Assembly (NCBI GenBank): GCA_934394565.1
Contig: CAKRQV010000025.1
Span: 1 to 25,351 of the forward strand
From: an uncultured Lachnospiraceae bacterium
GTDB lineage: Bacteria; Bacillota; Clostridia; Lachnospirales; Lachnospiraceae
Length of the DNA: 25,351 nt
Direction of reading: 5' to 3'
This document shows positions 14,948 to 24,270 of the stretch, in pieces. Within the stretch, counting starts at the first letter, position 1. The number at the start of each line of letters is the position of its first letter. The notes under the pieces are model-generated. The model was not told the DNA's origin, did not search any database, and worked only from the letters and a program-made list of their open reading frames with translations. A program made the translations under genes and the position numbers.

Positions 14948-16288
14948 ATGAACGTTATTGAAGAACACTGGCAGGAAATTTTACAAAGGGTCAAAGAAGA
15001 CTGTGAGCTCTTGGATGTATCCTACAATATGTGGCTGAAGCCCTTGCAGGTATACAAATATGAGAACGGCACTCTCTATATTCTGGTTTCACTGGAAGAG
15101 ATCGCCATCAATATCATCAACAAGAAGTATTCTTTCCCGATCAAGTCCGCAGTAGCGGAAATCACCGGCATCAGCTGCGAGATTCGCTTTATCCAGCAGA
15201 AGGATATTGCCGAGATGGAGGAGGTTTCTTCCTATAATAATACTTCTTCCGTTTTTGAAGCGAATCTGAACAAAGAATACACCTTTGACACCTTCGTTGT
15301 CGGCAGCAACAACCAGTTTGCCTATGCTGCCAGTCTGGCCGTTGCCGAATCTCCGGGTACAATCTACAATCCGCTGTTTCTGTACAGTGGAGTTGGTCTG
15401 GGCAAGACACATCTGATGCATTCGATTGCCCATTTTATTATGAAAACCAACCCGTCCATGCGTGTTCTTTATGTAACCAGTGAGACTTTCACCAACGAAG
15501 TTATCGAAGCTATTCGTAACGGCAACAACAATTCCATGCGGGATTTCCGTGAAAAATATCGCAACATCGATGTACTGCTAATCGATGATGTACAGTTTAT
15601 TATAGGTAAAGAGTCTACACAGGAAGAGTTTTTCCATACCTTCAATACCCTGTACGGTGAGAAAAAGCAGATCATTATCTCCAGTGATAAGCCCCCGAAG
15701 GACATGGATATCCTCGAAGACCGTATCCGTTCCCGTTTTGAGTGGGGACTGATCTGTGATATTTCCTCTCCGAACTACGAGACCCGTATGGCCATTCTCC
15801 GTAAAAAACAGGAGATGGAAGGTTATACCGTTGGAAATGATGTTATCGAATATATTGCTTCCAATATCAAATCTAATATCCGTGAGCTGGAAGGCGCCCT
15901 GACAAAGATCAAAGCCTATTCCAATCTGGTTAAACAGGATGTCAACCTGGAACTGGCTGAACAGGTACTCAAAGATATTATTTCGCCGAACGAAAAGAAG
16001 GTTGTCACCCCGGAGATCATCATCAACATGGTCGCTGAACAGTTTGAGATTACGCCTGCTGACATTATAGGCAACAAACGAAGCAGTAAGATTGTCTACC
16101 CGAGACAGATTGCGATGTATCTGTGTCGTACAATGCTTGATATTCCGCTGACCCAGGTTGGTTCCTATATCGGAAACCGTGACCATACCACCGTCATCCA
16201 CGGTATCAATAAGATCCAGGATGACTTAAAGACCAGCGAGCAGACCCAGAAGGTCATTGCGACCCTTAAAAAAAAGCTGAATTCATAA
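14948..16288 (+). CDS. dnaA: Chromosomal replication initiator DnaA
   Basis: DnaA is the AAA+ ATPase that binds DnaA boxes and melts oriC. I choose the ATG at 14948 (446 residues), because AGGAG lies seven bases upstream and MNVIEEHWQEIL is a typical N-terminus; the frame is open 11 codons further. Domain I is about 1-85, followed by a short linker. AAA+ domain III has Walker A GVGLGKTH (148-155) and Walker B LLIDDVQF (210-217). Domain IV carries the DNA-binding helix-turn-helix with NRDHTTVIHGI near the C-terminus. Box clusters flank the gene on both sides. Confidence 0.98.
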   Translation: MNVIEEHWQEILQRVKEDCELLDVSYNMWLKPLQVYKYENGTLYILVSLEEIAINIINKKYSFPIKSAVAEITGISCEIRFIQQKDIAEMEEVSSYNNTSSVFEANLNKEYTFDTFVVGSNNQFAYAASLAVAESPGTIYNPLFLYSGVGLGKTHLMHSIAHFIMKTNPSMRVLYVTSETFTNEVIEAIRNGNNNSMRDFREKYRNIDVLLIDDVQFIIGKESTQEEFFHTFNTLYGEKKQIIISSDKPPKDMDILEDRIRSRFEWGLICDISSPNYETRMAILRKKQEMEGYTVGNDVIEYIASNIKSNIRELEGALTKIKAYSNLVKQDVNLELAEQVLKDIISPNEKKVVTPEIIINMVAEQFEITPADIIGNKRSSKIVYPRQIAMYLCRTMLDIPLTQVGSYIGNRDHTTVIHGINKIQDDLKTSEQTQKVIATLKKKLNS

Positions 16289-16541
16289 TTTAGCCTTATC
16301 CACATTCAGGGGATACTCTTTGTGGATAAGCTGTGCATTCTGTGGATTCCACATTTGACCGCCATTTATCCACGGCGCCATGTGGCGTTTTTCACAGACT
16401 TTTCCCAGTCGGTTTTTCCTTTATCTGCGGACAAAAATCGCCTTTTCCACATTTGCACAGCCCCTAATACTATGTACTACTGATTTATTATTATATTTTT
16501 ATATATGGAGTTTTCCACCTCCAGACGGAAAGGAGCCATTT
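16289..16541. other. oriC, downstream part (dnaA-dnaN intergenic) with probable unwinding element
   Basis: Perfect DnaA boxes lie at 16296-16304 (plus) and 16321-16329 (minus), with one-mismatch boxes at 16366-16374 (plus) and 16443-16451 (plus). After the last box and a short GC-rich spacer comes CTAATACTA (16464-16472), then an AT-rich run to about 16506. This order (box, GC-rich spacer, trio-like repeats, AT-rich DNA) matches the basal unwinding arrangement known from Bacillus, where DnaA-trios read 3'-GAT-5' on one strand. I therefore place the likely melting site at 16464-16506. Confidence 0.75.
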
Positions 16542-17645
16542 ATGCATCTTGTTTGTTCCAAAAGTAATTTATTAAAGAGTGTCAATATTTCGCTTCGTGC
16601 TGTACCCTCACGTACAACGATGTCCATTCTCGAATGTATTCTTATAGATGCTTCGGCCAGTGAAATCAAATTTACCACAAACGATATGGAATTAGGTATC
16701 GAAACAATCGTTGAAGGAACCATTCTTGAAAAAGGTATCGTTGCCATTGATGCCCGTATTTTTTCGGACATCATTCGTAAGTTACCGGATAATGATGTTA
16801 CCATTCAGACCGATGACAATTTAAACGTTACTATTTCCTGTGAAAAAGCGTTGTTTACCATTCCCGGAAAACGTGGTGATGATTTTTCTTATTTACCGGT
16901 TCTTGAGCGCAGTGAATATGTAACAATCTCCCAGTTTGCCTTAAAAGAAATCATTCGTCAGACAATCTTTTCCATTGCTGCCAATGAAAACAATAAGCTG
17001 ATGACAGGTGAATTGATCGAAATCCGAAATGGCGAATTAAAGATCGTTTCTCTTGATGGCCACCGTATTTCCATTCGTAAGCTGCTGTTAAAAGAAGATA
17101 CCGTAAATACCAAAGTGATTGTTCCGGGAAAGACACTGATCGAAATCAGTAAGATTCTTTCCGGCGAAACCGAGGATATGGTCAACATGTTCTTTACAGA
17201 CAACCATATTATTTTTGAATTTGACAGTACTGTTGTTGTATCCCGTCTGATCGAGGGCGAGTATTTCAAAATTGACCAGATGTTATCCAATGACTATGAA
17301 ACCAAAATGACCATTCGCAAACAGGAATTTTTAAGTTGTATCGATCGTGCCACACTTCTCGTCAAGGAAGGTGATAAAAAGCCGATTGTTATCAATATCA
17401 CCGATGAAGCTCTGGAGTTAAAGATCAATACACCGATGGGTTCCATGGATGAAAAAATCGATATCCAGAAAGAAGGCCGTGATATCATGATCGGCTTTAA
17501 CCCGAAATTCTTAATGGATGCACTTAAAGTTATCGATGATGAAATGATTGATATTTACCTTGTCAATGCAAAAGCGCCGTGTGTGATCCGCAACGAATCT
17601 TATCTGTATCTGATTCTGCCGGTTAACTTTAACAGTGCGAGATAA
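16542..17645 (+). CDS. dnaN: DNA polymerase III sliding clamp, beta subunit
   Basis: This clamp encircles DNA and gives the replicative polymerase its processivity; it is also a hub for repair proteins. I choose ATG 16542 (367 residues, the family length) because GGAAAGGAG lies six bases upstream; the frame is open into oriC. The MHLVCSKSNLLKSVNIS start, the PSRTTMSILE segment near residue 22 and the C-terminal YLILPVN are clear clamp features. The three-fold repeated clamp fold spans the full length. It is followed by yaaA after 11 bases. Confidence 0.97.
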   Translation: MHLVCSKSNLLKSVNISLRAVPSRTTMSILECILIDASASEIKFTTNDMELGIETIVEGTILEKGIVAIDARIFSDIIRKLPDNDVTIQTDDNLNVTISCEKALFTIPGKRGDDFSYLPVLERSEYVTISQFALKEIIRQTIFSIAANENNKLMTGELIEIRNGELKIVSLDGHRISIRKLLLKEDTVNTKVIVPGKTLIEISKILSGETEDMVNMFFTDNHIIFEFDSTVVVSRLIEGEYFKIDQMLSNDYETKMTIRKQEFLSCIDRATLLVKEGDKKPIVINITDEALELKINTPMGSMDEKIDIQKEGRDIMIGFNPKFLMDALKVIDDEMIDIYLVNAKAPCVIRNESYLYLILPVNFNSAR

Positions 17646-17656
17646 TAAGGAGTACT

Positions 17657-17863
17657 ATGCAGGAAATTAAAGTAAGAGATGAATTTATCAAACTGGGGCA
17701 GGCGTTAAAAGCTGCCGGGCTGGTGGATAGTGGCGTTGAAGCCAAAATTGTCGTACAGGATGGACTCGTCGAAGTGAATGGCGAGATTGATACGAGAAGG
17801 GGCCGAAAACTTGTTCCGGGGGATGTGTTCACATTTGACGGAAAAAGCGTGAAAATCGTCTAA
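17657..17863 (+). CDS. yaaA: S4-domain RNA-binding protein YaaA
   Basis: This 68-residue protein is essentially a single S4 domain, with DEFIKLGQALKAAGLVDSG (9-27) and VEVNGEIDTRRGRKLVPGD (38-56) as the RNA-binding elements. Its place between dnaN and recF is the standard Firmicutes order. The exact function is unsettled; a ribosome-related role is suspected in relatives. The ATG follows AAGGAG. Confidence 0.93.
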   Translation: MQEIKVRDEFIKLGQALKAAGLVDSGVEAKIVVQDGLVEVNGEIDTRRGRKLVPGDVFTFDGKSVKIV

Positions 17864-17871
17864 AATGAAGC

Positions 17872-18966
17872 ATGTACATTGAAACTATAGAACTTAAAAA
17901 TTTCAGAAATTATGATACACTGTCTCTGTCTCTGGATGCAGGTACGAATATTTTATATGGCAACAATGCACAGGGAAAGACCAATATTCTCGAAGCAGCC
18001 TATCTGTGTGGAACGACAAAGTCACATCGGGGAAGCCGGGATAAAGATATGATCCGTTTTGGCGAAGAGGAAGCCCATATCCGTATGGTTGTGCGTCGGC
18101 AGGATGTGCCATACCGTATTGACATGCATCTGAAAAAGAGCAGGGCAAAGGGTATTGCAGTCAACGAAGTGCCTATCAAAAAGGCCAGTGATCTGTTTGG
18201 CATCGTTAATTTTGTGTGTTTTTCGCCGGAGGATCTGGGAATGGTCAAGAATGGTCCGGCAGAAAGGCGTCATTTCCTCAATTTGGAAATGTGCCAGATC
18301 AATCGTCTGTATATGGATGATCTGGCAAAATATACTAAGATCCTGGAGCAGCGCAATCGCGTATTAAAGGACATGCAGTTTCGCAGCGATTATCAGGATA
18401 TGCTGGATATATGGGATGAGCAGCTTATTTTTTTTGGCAGTCGCATTATTGCCGAGCGCGAAAAGTTCCTCGCCTATCTGGGCGGGATTGTAAAAAAAAT
18501 CCATGCATCTCTGACCGACCAGGGCGAGCAGATCGAGCTGACATACGAGCCGGATACGACCGGGGAAGAGTTTTTAGAGGCATTAAAGGCTGCCCGGGAT
18601 AAGGATACCCACATAAAGACAACAACGGTTGGACCGCACCGGGATGATTTTGCCATTCGTGTCAATGGCATCGATATCCGCAAATTTGGTTCCCAGGGAC
18701 AGCAGCGTACGGCTGCACTGTCCATCAAATTGTCGGAAATTGAAATATTAAAGCAGAAAACCAAAGATACCCCGATACTTTTGCTGGACGATGTACTGTC
18801 TGAACTGGACAGTAACCGGCAAAACTATTTATTGAAAAGTATCTCTCACATACAGACGCTGATCACCTGTACCGGCCTGGATGATTTTATAGAACATCAT
18901 TTTCCCATTCACCAGGTATATGAAGTGGTCAGCGGTCATGTAACCGAGAGAAAACAGGAGGAATAA
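17872..18966 (+). CDS. recF: DNA replication and repair protein RecF
   Basis: RecF is an SMC-like ATPase that helps load RecA at gaps and restart stalled forks. The 364 residues contain Walker A GNNAQGKTN (30-38), the ABC signature region GSQGQQRTAALSIKL (about 268-282) and Walker B LLLDDVLSELD (303-313). It starts eight bases after yaaA with a weak ribosome binding site, so translational coupling is likely. Only one base separates its stop from the gyrB ATG, and gyrB's AGGAGG lies inside the recF end. Confidence 0.97.
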   Translation: MYIETIELKNFRNYDTLSLSLDAGTNILYGNNAQGKTNILEAAYLCGTTKSHRGSRDKDMIRFGEEEAHIRMVVRRQDVPYRIDMHLKKSRAKGIAVNEVPIKKASDLFGIVNFVCFSPEDLGMVKNGPAERRHFLNLEMCQINRLYMDDLAKYTKILEQRNRVLKDMQFRSDYQDMLDIWDEQLIFFGSRIIAEREKFLAYLGGIVKKIHASLTDQGEQIELTYEPDTTGEEFLEALKAARDKDTHIKTTTVGPHRDDFAIRVNGIDIRKFGSQGQQRTAALSIKLSEIEILKQKTKDTPILLLDDVLSELDSNRQNYLLKSISHIQTLITCTGLDDFIEHHFPIHQVYEVVSGHVTERKQEE

Positions 18967-18967
18967 C

Positions 18968-20884
18968 ATGAGCAACGAATATGGAGCAGATCAAATCCAG
19001 ATTCTGGAGGGACTGGAAGCGGTACGCAAAAGACCGGGTATGTATATCGGCAGTACCTCGTCAAGGGGCCTTCACCATCTGGTATATGAGATCGTAGATA
19101 ATGCCGTCGATGAGGCGCTGGCAGGATTTTGCGACAAAATCGAAGTGATGATCAATCCGGATAATTCGATCACCGTTATTGACGACGGCCGTGGTATTCC
19201 TGTCGGTATTAACCATAAAGCAGGTATTCCGGCTGTTGAGGTCGTATTTACGATTTTGCATGCCGGTGGTAAGTTTGGAGGCGGAGGATACAAGGTGTCC
19301 GGTGGTCTGCACGGTGTAGGTGCTTCTGTTGTCAATGCTCTTTCTGAATGGCTGGAAGTACAGATCTGCCGTGAGGGCAAGATGTACAAACAGCGTTACG
19401 AAAGAGGCCATGTCATGTATCCGTTAAAAGAAGTCGGTACATGCCCTGTGGAACAGACCGGTACGAGAGTCGATTTTCTGCCGGATAAGGAAATCTTTGA
19501 AGATACGATTTTTGATTTTGAAACTTTAAAGGTCAGATTCCGTGAAATGGCCTTTCTGACGAAAGGACTTTTTATAAGTCTGACTGACCTGCGCGAAGAA
19601 AAGCCGGTACGCCGGGAGTTTCATTACGAGGGCGGTATCAAGGAGTTTGTTACTTATCTGAACCGCAGCAAGACTCCGCTTTACGAAGAGATTATCTACT
19701 GTGAGGGTGAAAAAAATGGTGTGCAGGTCGAAGTGGCCATGCAGCATAACGATTCCTATACAGAAAATACCTACGGTTTTGTCAACAACATCACGACACC
19801 GGAGGGTGGTACGCATGTTGTCGGTTTCCGTAATGCCCTGACAAAGATTTTTAACGAATATGGACGTAAAAATAAAATATTAAAAGACAGCGACCAGAAC
19901 CTGACAGGTGAAGATATCCGTGAGGGTCTGACCGCAATCATCAGTGTCAAGATCGAGGAGCCGCAGTTTGAGGGACAGACCAAGCAGAAGCTTGGCAACA
20001 GTGAGGCACGTACAGCCGTGGATAATATTGTTTCCACACAGCTGGAGCTTTTCCTGGAACAGCATCCGGTGGTAGCCAAGACCATTATCGAAAAATCCGT
20101 GCTTTCCCAGCGTGCCAGAGAGGCCGCCAGAAAAGCCAGAGATCTGACGCGTCGTAAATCTGCGTTGGATGGTATGTCTCTTCCGGGTAAGCTGGCAGAC
20201 TGTACAAACAAAGATCCAAAAAAATGTGAAATTTATCTGGTAGAGGGTGATTCCGCCGGTGGTTCCGCCAAGACGGCCAGAAGCCGTGACACCCAGGCAA
20301 TTCTGCCGCTGCGCGGTAAGATTCTGAATGTTGAGAAGGCCAGATTGGACCGGATTTACGGTAACGAAGAAATCAAAGCCATGATTACAGCTTTTGGTAC
20401 CGGTATTCATGAGGATTTCGATATCAGTAAGCTCAGATACGACAAGATTATCATCATGACCGATGCCGATGTAGACGGTGCCCATATCGATACACTGATG
20501 CTGACTTTCCTGTATCGGTTTATGCCGGAGCTGATCCGTCAGGGTCATGTCTATCTTGCACAGCCGCCGCTGTACAAGATAGAAAAGAACCGCAAGGTAT
20601 GGTATGCCTATACAGACGATGAGTTAAATAATATTCTGACGGAGATTGGCCGTGACGGCAATAATAAGATCCAGCGATACAAAGGTCTGGGTGAGATGGA
20701 TGCCGATCAGCTGTGGGAGACAACCATGGATCCTGAGCGACGTGTATTAAAGCGTGTCATGATGGATGATTCAGATTCCTCTGAGATTGATCTGACCTTT
20801 ACGACCTTGATGGGGGACAAGGTAGATCCACGAAGGGAATTTATCGAAGAAAATGCCAAATATGCAGAAAACCTGGATATCTAG
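18968..20884 (+). CDS. gyrB: DNA gyrase subunit B
   Basis: GyrB is the ATPase subunit of gyrase, the enzyme that introduces negative supercoils. The 638-residue length fits Gram-positive GyrB. The GHKL ATP site shows EIVDNAVDEALAG (41-53) and DDGRGIPVG (72-80), with glycine-rich GGGGYKVSGGLHGVGAS at 104-120. The transducer domain follows. The TOPRIM domain has EGDSAGGSA (426-434) and DADVDGAH (499-506), which bind the catalytic metals. The C-terminal tail YKGLGEMDADQLW is conserved. gyrA follows after 26 bases. Confidence 0.98.
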   Translation: MSNEYGADQIQILEGLEAVRKRPGMYIGSTSSRGLHHLVYEIVDNAVDEALAGFCDKIEVMINPDNSITVIDDGRGIPVGINHKAGIPAVEVVFTILHAGGKFGGGGYKVSGGLHGVGASVVNALSEWLEVQICREGKMYKQRYERGHVMYPLKEVGTCPVEQTGTRVDFLPDKEIFEDTIFDFETLKVRFREMAFLTKGLFISLTDLREEKPVRREFHYEGGIKEFVTYLNRSKTPLYEEIIYCEGEKNGVQVEVAMQHNDSYTENTYGFVNNITTPEGGTHVVGFRNALTKIFNEYGRKNKILKDSDQNLTGEDIREGLTAIISVKIEEPQFEGQTKQKLGNSEARTAVDNIVSTQLELFLEQHPVVAKTIIEKSVLSQRAREAARKARDLTRRKSALDGMSLPGKLADCTNKDPKKCEIYLVEGDSAGGSAKTARSRDTQAILPLRGKILNVEKARLDRIYGNEEIKAMITAFGTGIHEDFDISKLRYDKIIIMTDADVDGAHIDTLMLTFLYRFMPELIRQGHVYLAQPPLYKIEKNRKVWYAYTDDELNNILTEIGRDGNNKIQRYKGLGEMDADQLWETTMDPERRVLKRVMMDDSDSSEIDLTFTTLMGDKVDPRREFIEENAKYAENLDI

Positions 20885-20910
20885 GCAGGTAAGAGAAAGG
20901 ACATAAACGT

Positions 20911-23430
20911 ATGGAAGATACAATATTTGATCAGGTGATAGACGTCGATCTGAAAAAGACGATGGAAAAATCCTATATTGAGTACGCCATGAGTGTCATC
21001 GCTTCCCGTGCCCTTCCGGATGTCCGGGACGGTTTGAAGCCGGTACAGAGACGAGTGTTATATTCTATGATCGAGCTGAATAATGGTCCTGACAAGCCGC
21101 ATCGTAAGTGTGCGCGTATTGTCGGTGATACGATGGGTAAATACCATCCGCACGGTGACAGCTCTATTTATGGTGCGCTTGTTAATATGGCACAGGACTG
21201 GTCTACCCGCTACCCGCTGGTAGACGGCCATGGTAACTTTGGTTCCGTGGATGGTGACGGCGCTGCAGCCATGCGATATACGGAAGCGAGACTTAGCAAG
21301 ATTTCCATGGAAATGCTGGCGGATATCAGCAAGGATACCGTAGATTTCCAGCCAAACTTTGATGAGACAGAAAAAGAACCCACGGTGCTGCCGTCCCGTT
21401 ACCCGAACCTTCTGGTCAATGGGACATCTGGTATCGCTGTCGGTATGGCTACCAATATTCCACCGCACAATTTAAGAGAAGTTATTGGTGCTGTGGTAAA
21501 GATCATCGATAACCAGATTGAAGAGGACAGAGATACGGATCTTGAAGAAATTCTGGATATTGTAAAGGGACCGGATTTTCCTACCGGTGCTACAATTCTT
21601 GGCCGCAGAGGTATCGAAGAATCCTATCGTACCGGCCGTGGCAAGATCCGCGTGCGTGCAGTATCCAACATAGAGACTCTGCCAAATGGCAAGAGTCAGA
21701 TTATCATTACGGAGCTGCCTTATATGGTCAATAAAGCCCGCCTGATCGAAAAGATCGCCGAGCTTGTAAGAGACAAAAAGATTGACGGCATTACTGGTCT
21801 GAATGATCATTCCAGCCGTGAAGGTATGCGCATCTGTATCGATCTTCGAAAAGATGCCAATGCCAACGTCATCTTAAATCAGCTGTACAAGCATACTCAG
21901 CTGCAGGATACCTTTGGTGTCATTATGCTGGCGCTTGTCAATAACCAGCCAAAGGTCATGAATCTGAAAGAAATGCTGGGCTACTATCTGGCACATCAGG
22001 AAGATGTCGTGACCAGACGTACAAAATATGACCTGAACAAGGCGCAGGAGAGAGCACATATCTTAGAGGGTCTGTTAAAGGCGCTTGACAATATTGACCG
22101 GGTGATCCAGATTATCCGGGGTTCCCGCAATACTCAGGTCGCCAAGGCAGGACTGATGGAGGAATTTGCTCTTTCGGATGCCCAGGCTCAGGCTATCGTA
22201 GATATGCGTCTGAGAGCACTGACCGGTCTGGAAAGAGAAAAGATTGAGAATGAATACAAGGAGCTCATGGATAAGATCCGTGAATACCAGATGATTCTGG
22301 GAGACCATAAGATGTTACTTCGTGTAATCCGTACCGAGATTTCCCAGATTGCCGAGAAATATGGCGATGACAGACGCACAAAGATCGGCTATGACGTATA
22401 CGATATCTCCACAGAGGATATGATCCCCAGGGAAAATACCGTGATTGCCATGACAAAGAAGGGCTACATCAAGAGAATGACTGTAGATAATTTCCGCAGT
22501 CAGAATCGTGGAGGTCGTGGTATCAAGGGTATGCAGACCATAGAGGACGACTACGTAGAAGAGCTTCTGATGACAACGACGCACCACTATATGATGTTCT
22601 ATACCAATCTCGGCAAGGCGTTTTGTATGAAAGCCTACGAAATTCCGGAGGCTGGAAGAACGGCACGCGGTACGGCTATCGTCAACCTTTTGCATCTGGT
22701 ACCTGGGGAAAAGGTAACGTCCGTTATTCCAATCAGTGAGTTTAAGGACGACGATTATCTGATCATGGTGACCAGAAAGGGTATTGTAAAGAAAACCCAG
22801 ATGTCGGCCTTTAAAAATATGCGAAAGACAGGTCTGATTGCTATCGGTCTGCAGGATAACGATGAGCTGATTGAGGTCAAAACCACCGATGGAAAGAAAG
22901 ATATCCTCCTTGTGACAAACCAGGGTATGAGTATTCGCTTCAATGAAAACGATGTACGTCCGACCGGCCGTGGTGCAATGGGGGTACGTGGCATTTTTCT
23001 GGATGAAAACGATTATGTTGTCGGTATGCAGCTGAATGTACAGGGAGACTATATGCTGATTGTTTCCGAAAAGGGCTACGGCAAGAGAACCCTGATGGAT
23101 GAATTTCCGTGTCAGAACCGTGGCGGTAAGGGTGTGAAATGTTACCGTATCACCGATAAGACAGGTAATGTTGTCGGGGCCAAGGCAGTCAATATCGATA
23201 ATGACATTATGATGATCACGACAGAGGGTGTTATTATACGTACTTCCTGTGAAGAAATCTCTGCGATGAAACGTATCACTTCCGGTGTAAAGGTTATGAA
23301 TGTTGCCAGGGATGTGACAGTAGCCAGCATTGCCAAGGTGAGAGAAAAGGATCCGGGCGAGAAAAATGCACCGGAAACTGAAGAAACCATCGAAGAGAAT
23401 GGGGATAATACAGATGATCAGAAGTATTAA
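20911..23430 (+). CDS. gyrA: DNA gyrase subunit A
   Basis: GyrA cuts and rejoins DNA and wraps it through its C-terminal domain. The 839 residues have the catalytic Tyr123 in AAMRYTEARLS. The quinolone-contact helix reads HPHGDSSIYGALV (79-91): Ser84 is present, but Gly88 sits where Asp or Glu is usual. The GyrA box in the C-terminal beta-pinwheel is QNRGGRG (531-537) rather than QRRGGKG; a related blade motif is QNRGGKG further on. The tail is very acidic (PETEETIEENGDNTDD). Its last 17 bases overlap the fumarase alpha gene. Confidence 0.98.
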   Translation: MEDTIFDQVIDVDLKKTMEKSYIEYAMSVIASRALPDVRDGLKPVQRRVLYSMIELNNGPDKPHRKCARIVGDTMGKYHPHGDSSIYGALVNMAQDWSTRYPLVDGHGNFGSVDGDGAAAMRYTEARLSKISMEMLADISKDTVDFQPNFDETEKEPTVLPSRYPNLLVNGTSGIAVGMATNIPPHNLREVIGAVVKIIDNQIEEDRDTDLEEILDIVKGPDFPTGATILGRRGIEESYRTGRGKIRVRAVSNIETLPNGKSQIIITELPYMVNKARLIEKIAELVRDKKIDGITGLNDHSSREGMRICIDLRKDANANVILNQLYKHTQLQDTFGVIMLALVNNQPKVMNLKEMLGYYLAHQEDVVTRRTKYDLNKAQERAHILEGLLKALDNIDRVIQIIRGSRNTQVAKAGLMEEFALSDAQAQAIVDMRLRALTGLEREKIENEYKELMDKIREYQMILGDHKMLLRVIRTEISQIAEKYGDDRRTKIGYDVYDISTEDMIPRENTVIAMTKKGYIKRMTVDNFRSQNRGGRGIKGMQTIEDDYVEELLMTTTHHYMMFYTNLGKAFCMKAYEIPEAGRTARGTAIVNLLHLVPGEKVTSVIPISEFKDDDYLIMVTRKGIVKKTQMSAFKNMRKTGLIAIGLQDNDELIEVKTTDGKKDILLVTNQGMSIRFNENDVRPTGRGAMGVRGIFLDENDYVVGMQLNVQGDYMLIVSEKGYGKRTLMDEFPCQNRGGKGVKCYRITDKTGNVVGAKAVNIDNDIMMITTEGVIIRTSCEEISAMKRITSGVKVMNVARDVTVASIAKVREKDPGEKNAPETEETIEENGDNTDDQKY

Positions 23431-24259
23431 TGTGGATAAAGTAACCAAAAGCATCAAAGAGATGTGCATAGAGGCCAATCACTATCTGGCACCAGATATG
23501 GAAAAACGTTTAAAGGAAGCTGCCGGAGGGGAAGAATCCCCTCTGGGCAGACAGATTCTTTCCCAGCTGGAAGAAAATCTGCAAATTGCCGGGCGGGATA
23601 TGATTCCGATCTGTCAGGATACCGGTATGGCAGTTGTCTTTATGGAAATCGGTCAGGATGTGCATTTTGAAGGCGGTGATCTGGAAACTGCGGTTAATGA
23701 AGGCGTCCGCCAGGGTTATGTAGAGGGATTTTTGCGCAAATCTGTAGTCAGCGATCCGCTGCTCAGAGAGAATACGAAGGATAATACCCCTGCAATACTG
23801 CATATCCGTATCGTACCCGGAGATCAGGTAAAGATTACAGTGGCACCAAAAGGTTTTGGCAGTGAGAATATGAGTCGTATCTTTATGTTGAAGCCTGCAG
23901 AAGGTATCGAAGGTGTTAAAGATGCTATTCTTACAGCTGTAAAGGATGCAGGTCCAAATGCCTGTCCGCCGATGGTCATCGGTGTTGGTATTGGTGGTAC
24001 CTTTGAAAAATGTGCACTGCTTGCAAAACAGGCACTGACAAGAGATGTGGATCAGCCATCAGATATTCCCTATATCGCTGATCTGGAAAAAGAAATGCTT
24101 ACCAGAATCAATGCGCTGGGAATAGGACCGGCCGGTCTGGGCGGAAGAATCACAGCTCTTGCTGTAAATATTAATACATATGCCACACATATTGCGGGGC
24201 TTCCCGTGGCAGTTAATATCTGCTGTCACGTGAACCGTCATGCCGTGCGGACAATATAG
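23414..24259 (+). CDS. Fumarate hydratase class I, alpha subunit (FumA/TtdA-type)
   Basis: With the next gene this forms a two-subunit, oxygen-sensitive [4Fe-4S] hydro-lyase, probably fumarase (fumarate to malate); L-tartrate dehydratase is the main alternative. The 281-residue product is counted from ATG 23414; an in-frame ATG at 23399 is possible. Likely cluster cysteines are Cys67 (PICQDTG), Cys184 (NACPPMVIGVGIGG) and Cys271 (ICCHVN), with spacing like that of other class I enzymes. KGFGSENMSR (146-155) is also typical. The 17-base overlap with gyrA suggests co-transcription and coupling, although the functions are unrelated. Confidence 0.93.
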   Translation: MIRSINVDKVTKSIKEMCIEANHYLAPDMEKRLKEAAGGEESPLGRQILSQLEENLQIAGRDMIPICQDTGMAVVFMEIGQDVHFEGGDLETAVNEGVRQGYVEGFLRKSVVSDPLLRENTKDNTPAILHIRIVPGDQVKITVAPKGFGSENMSRIFMLKPAEGIEGVKDAILTAVKDAGPNACPPMVIGVGIGGTFEKCALLAKQALTRDVDQPSDIPYIADLEKEMLTRINALGIGPAGLGGRITALAVNINTYATHIAGLPVAVNICCHVNRHAVRTI

Positions 24260-24270
24260 GGAGAAATGCC

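Noticed and set aside
16380..16541. N-terminal extension of dnaN into oriC
   Set aside because: The extra 54 codons run through DnaA boxes and the putative unwinding element; the ATG at 16542 has a strong ribosome binding site and gives the family length.
22315..23478. Long minus-strand open frame of 387 codons opposite gyrA
   Set aside because: It is a shadow of gyrA: the plus-strand frame is clearly GyrA, and the antisense product has no recognisable domain or ribosome binding site.
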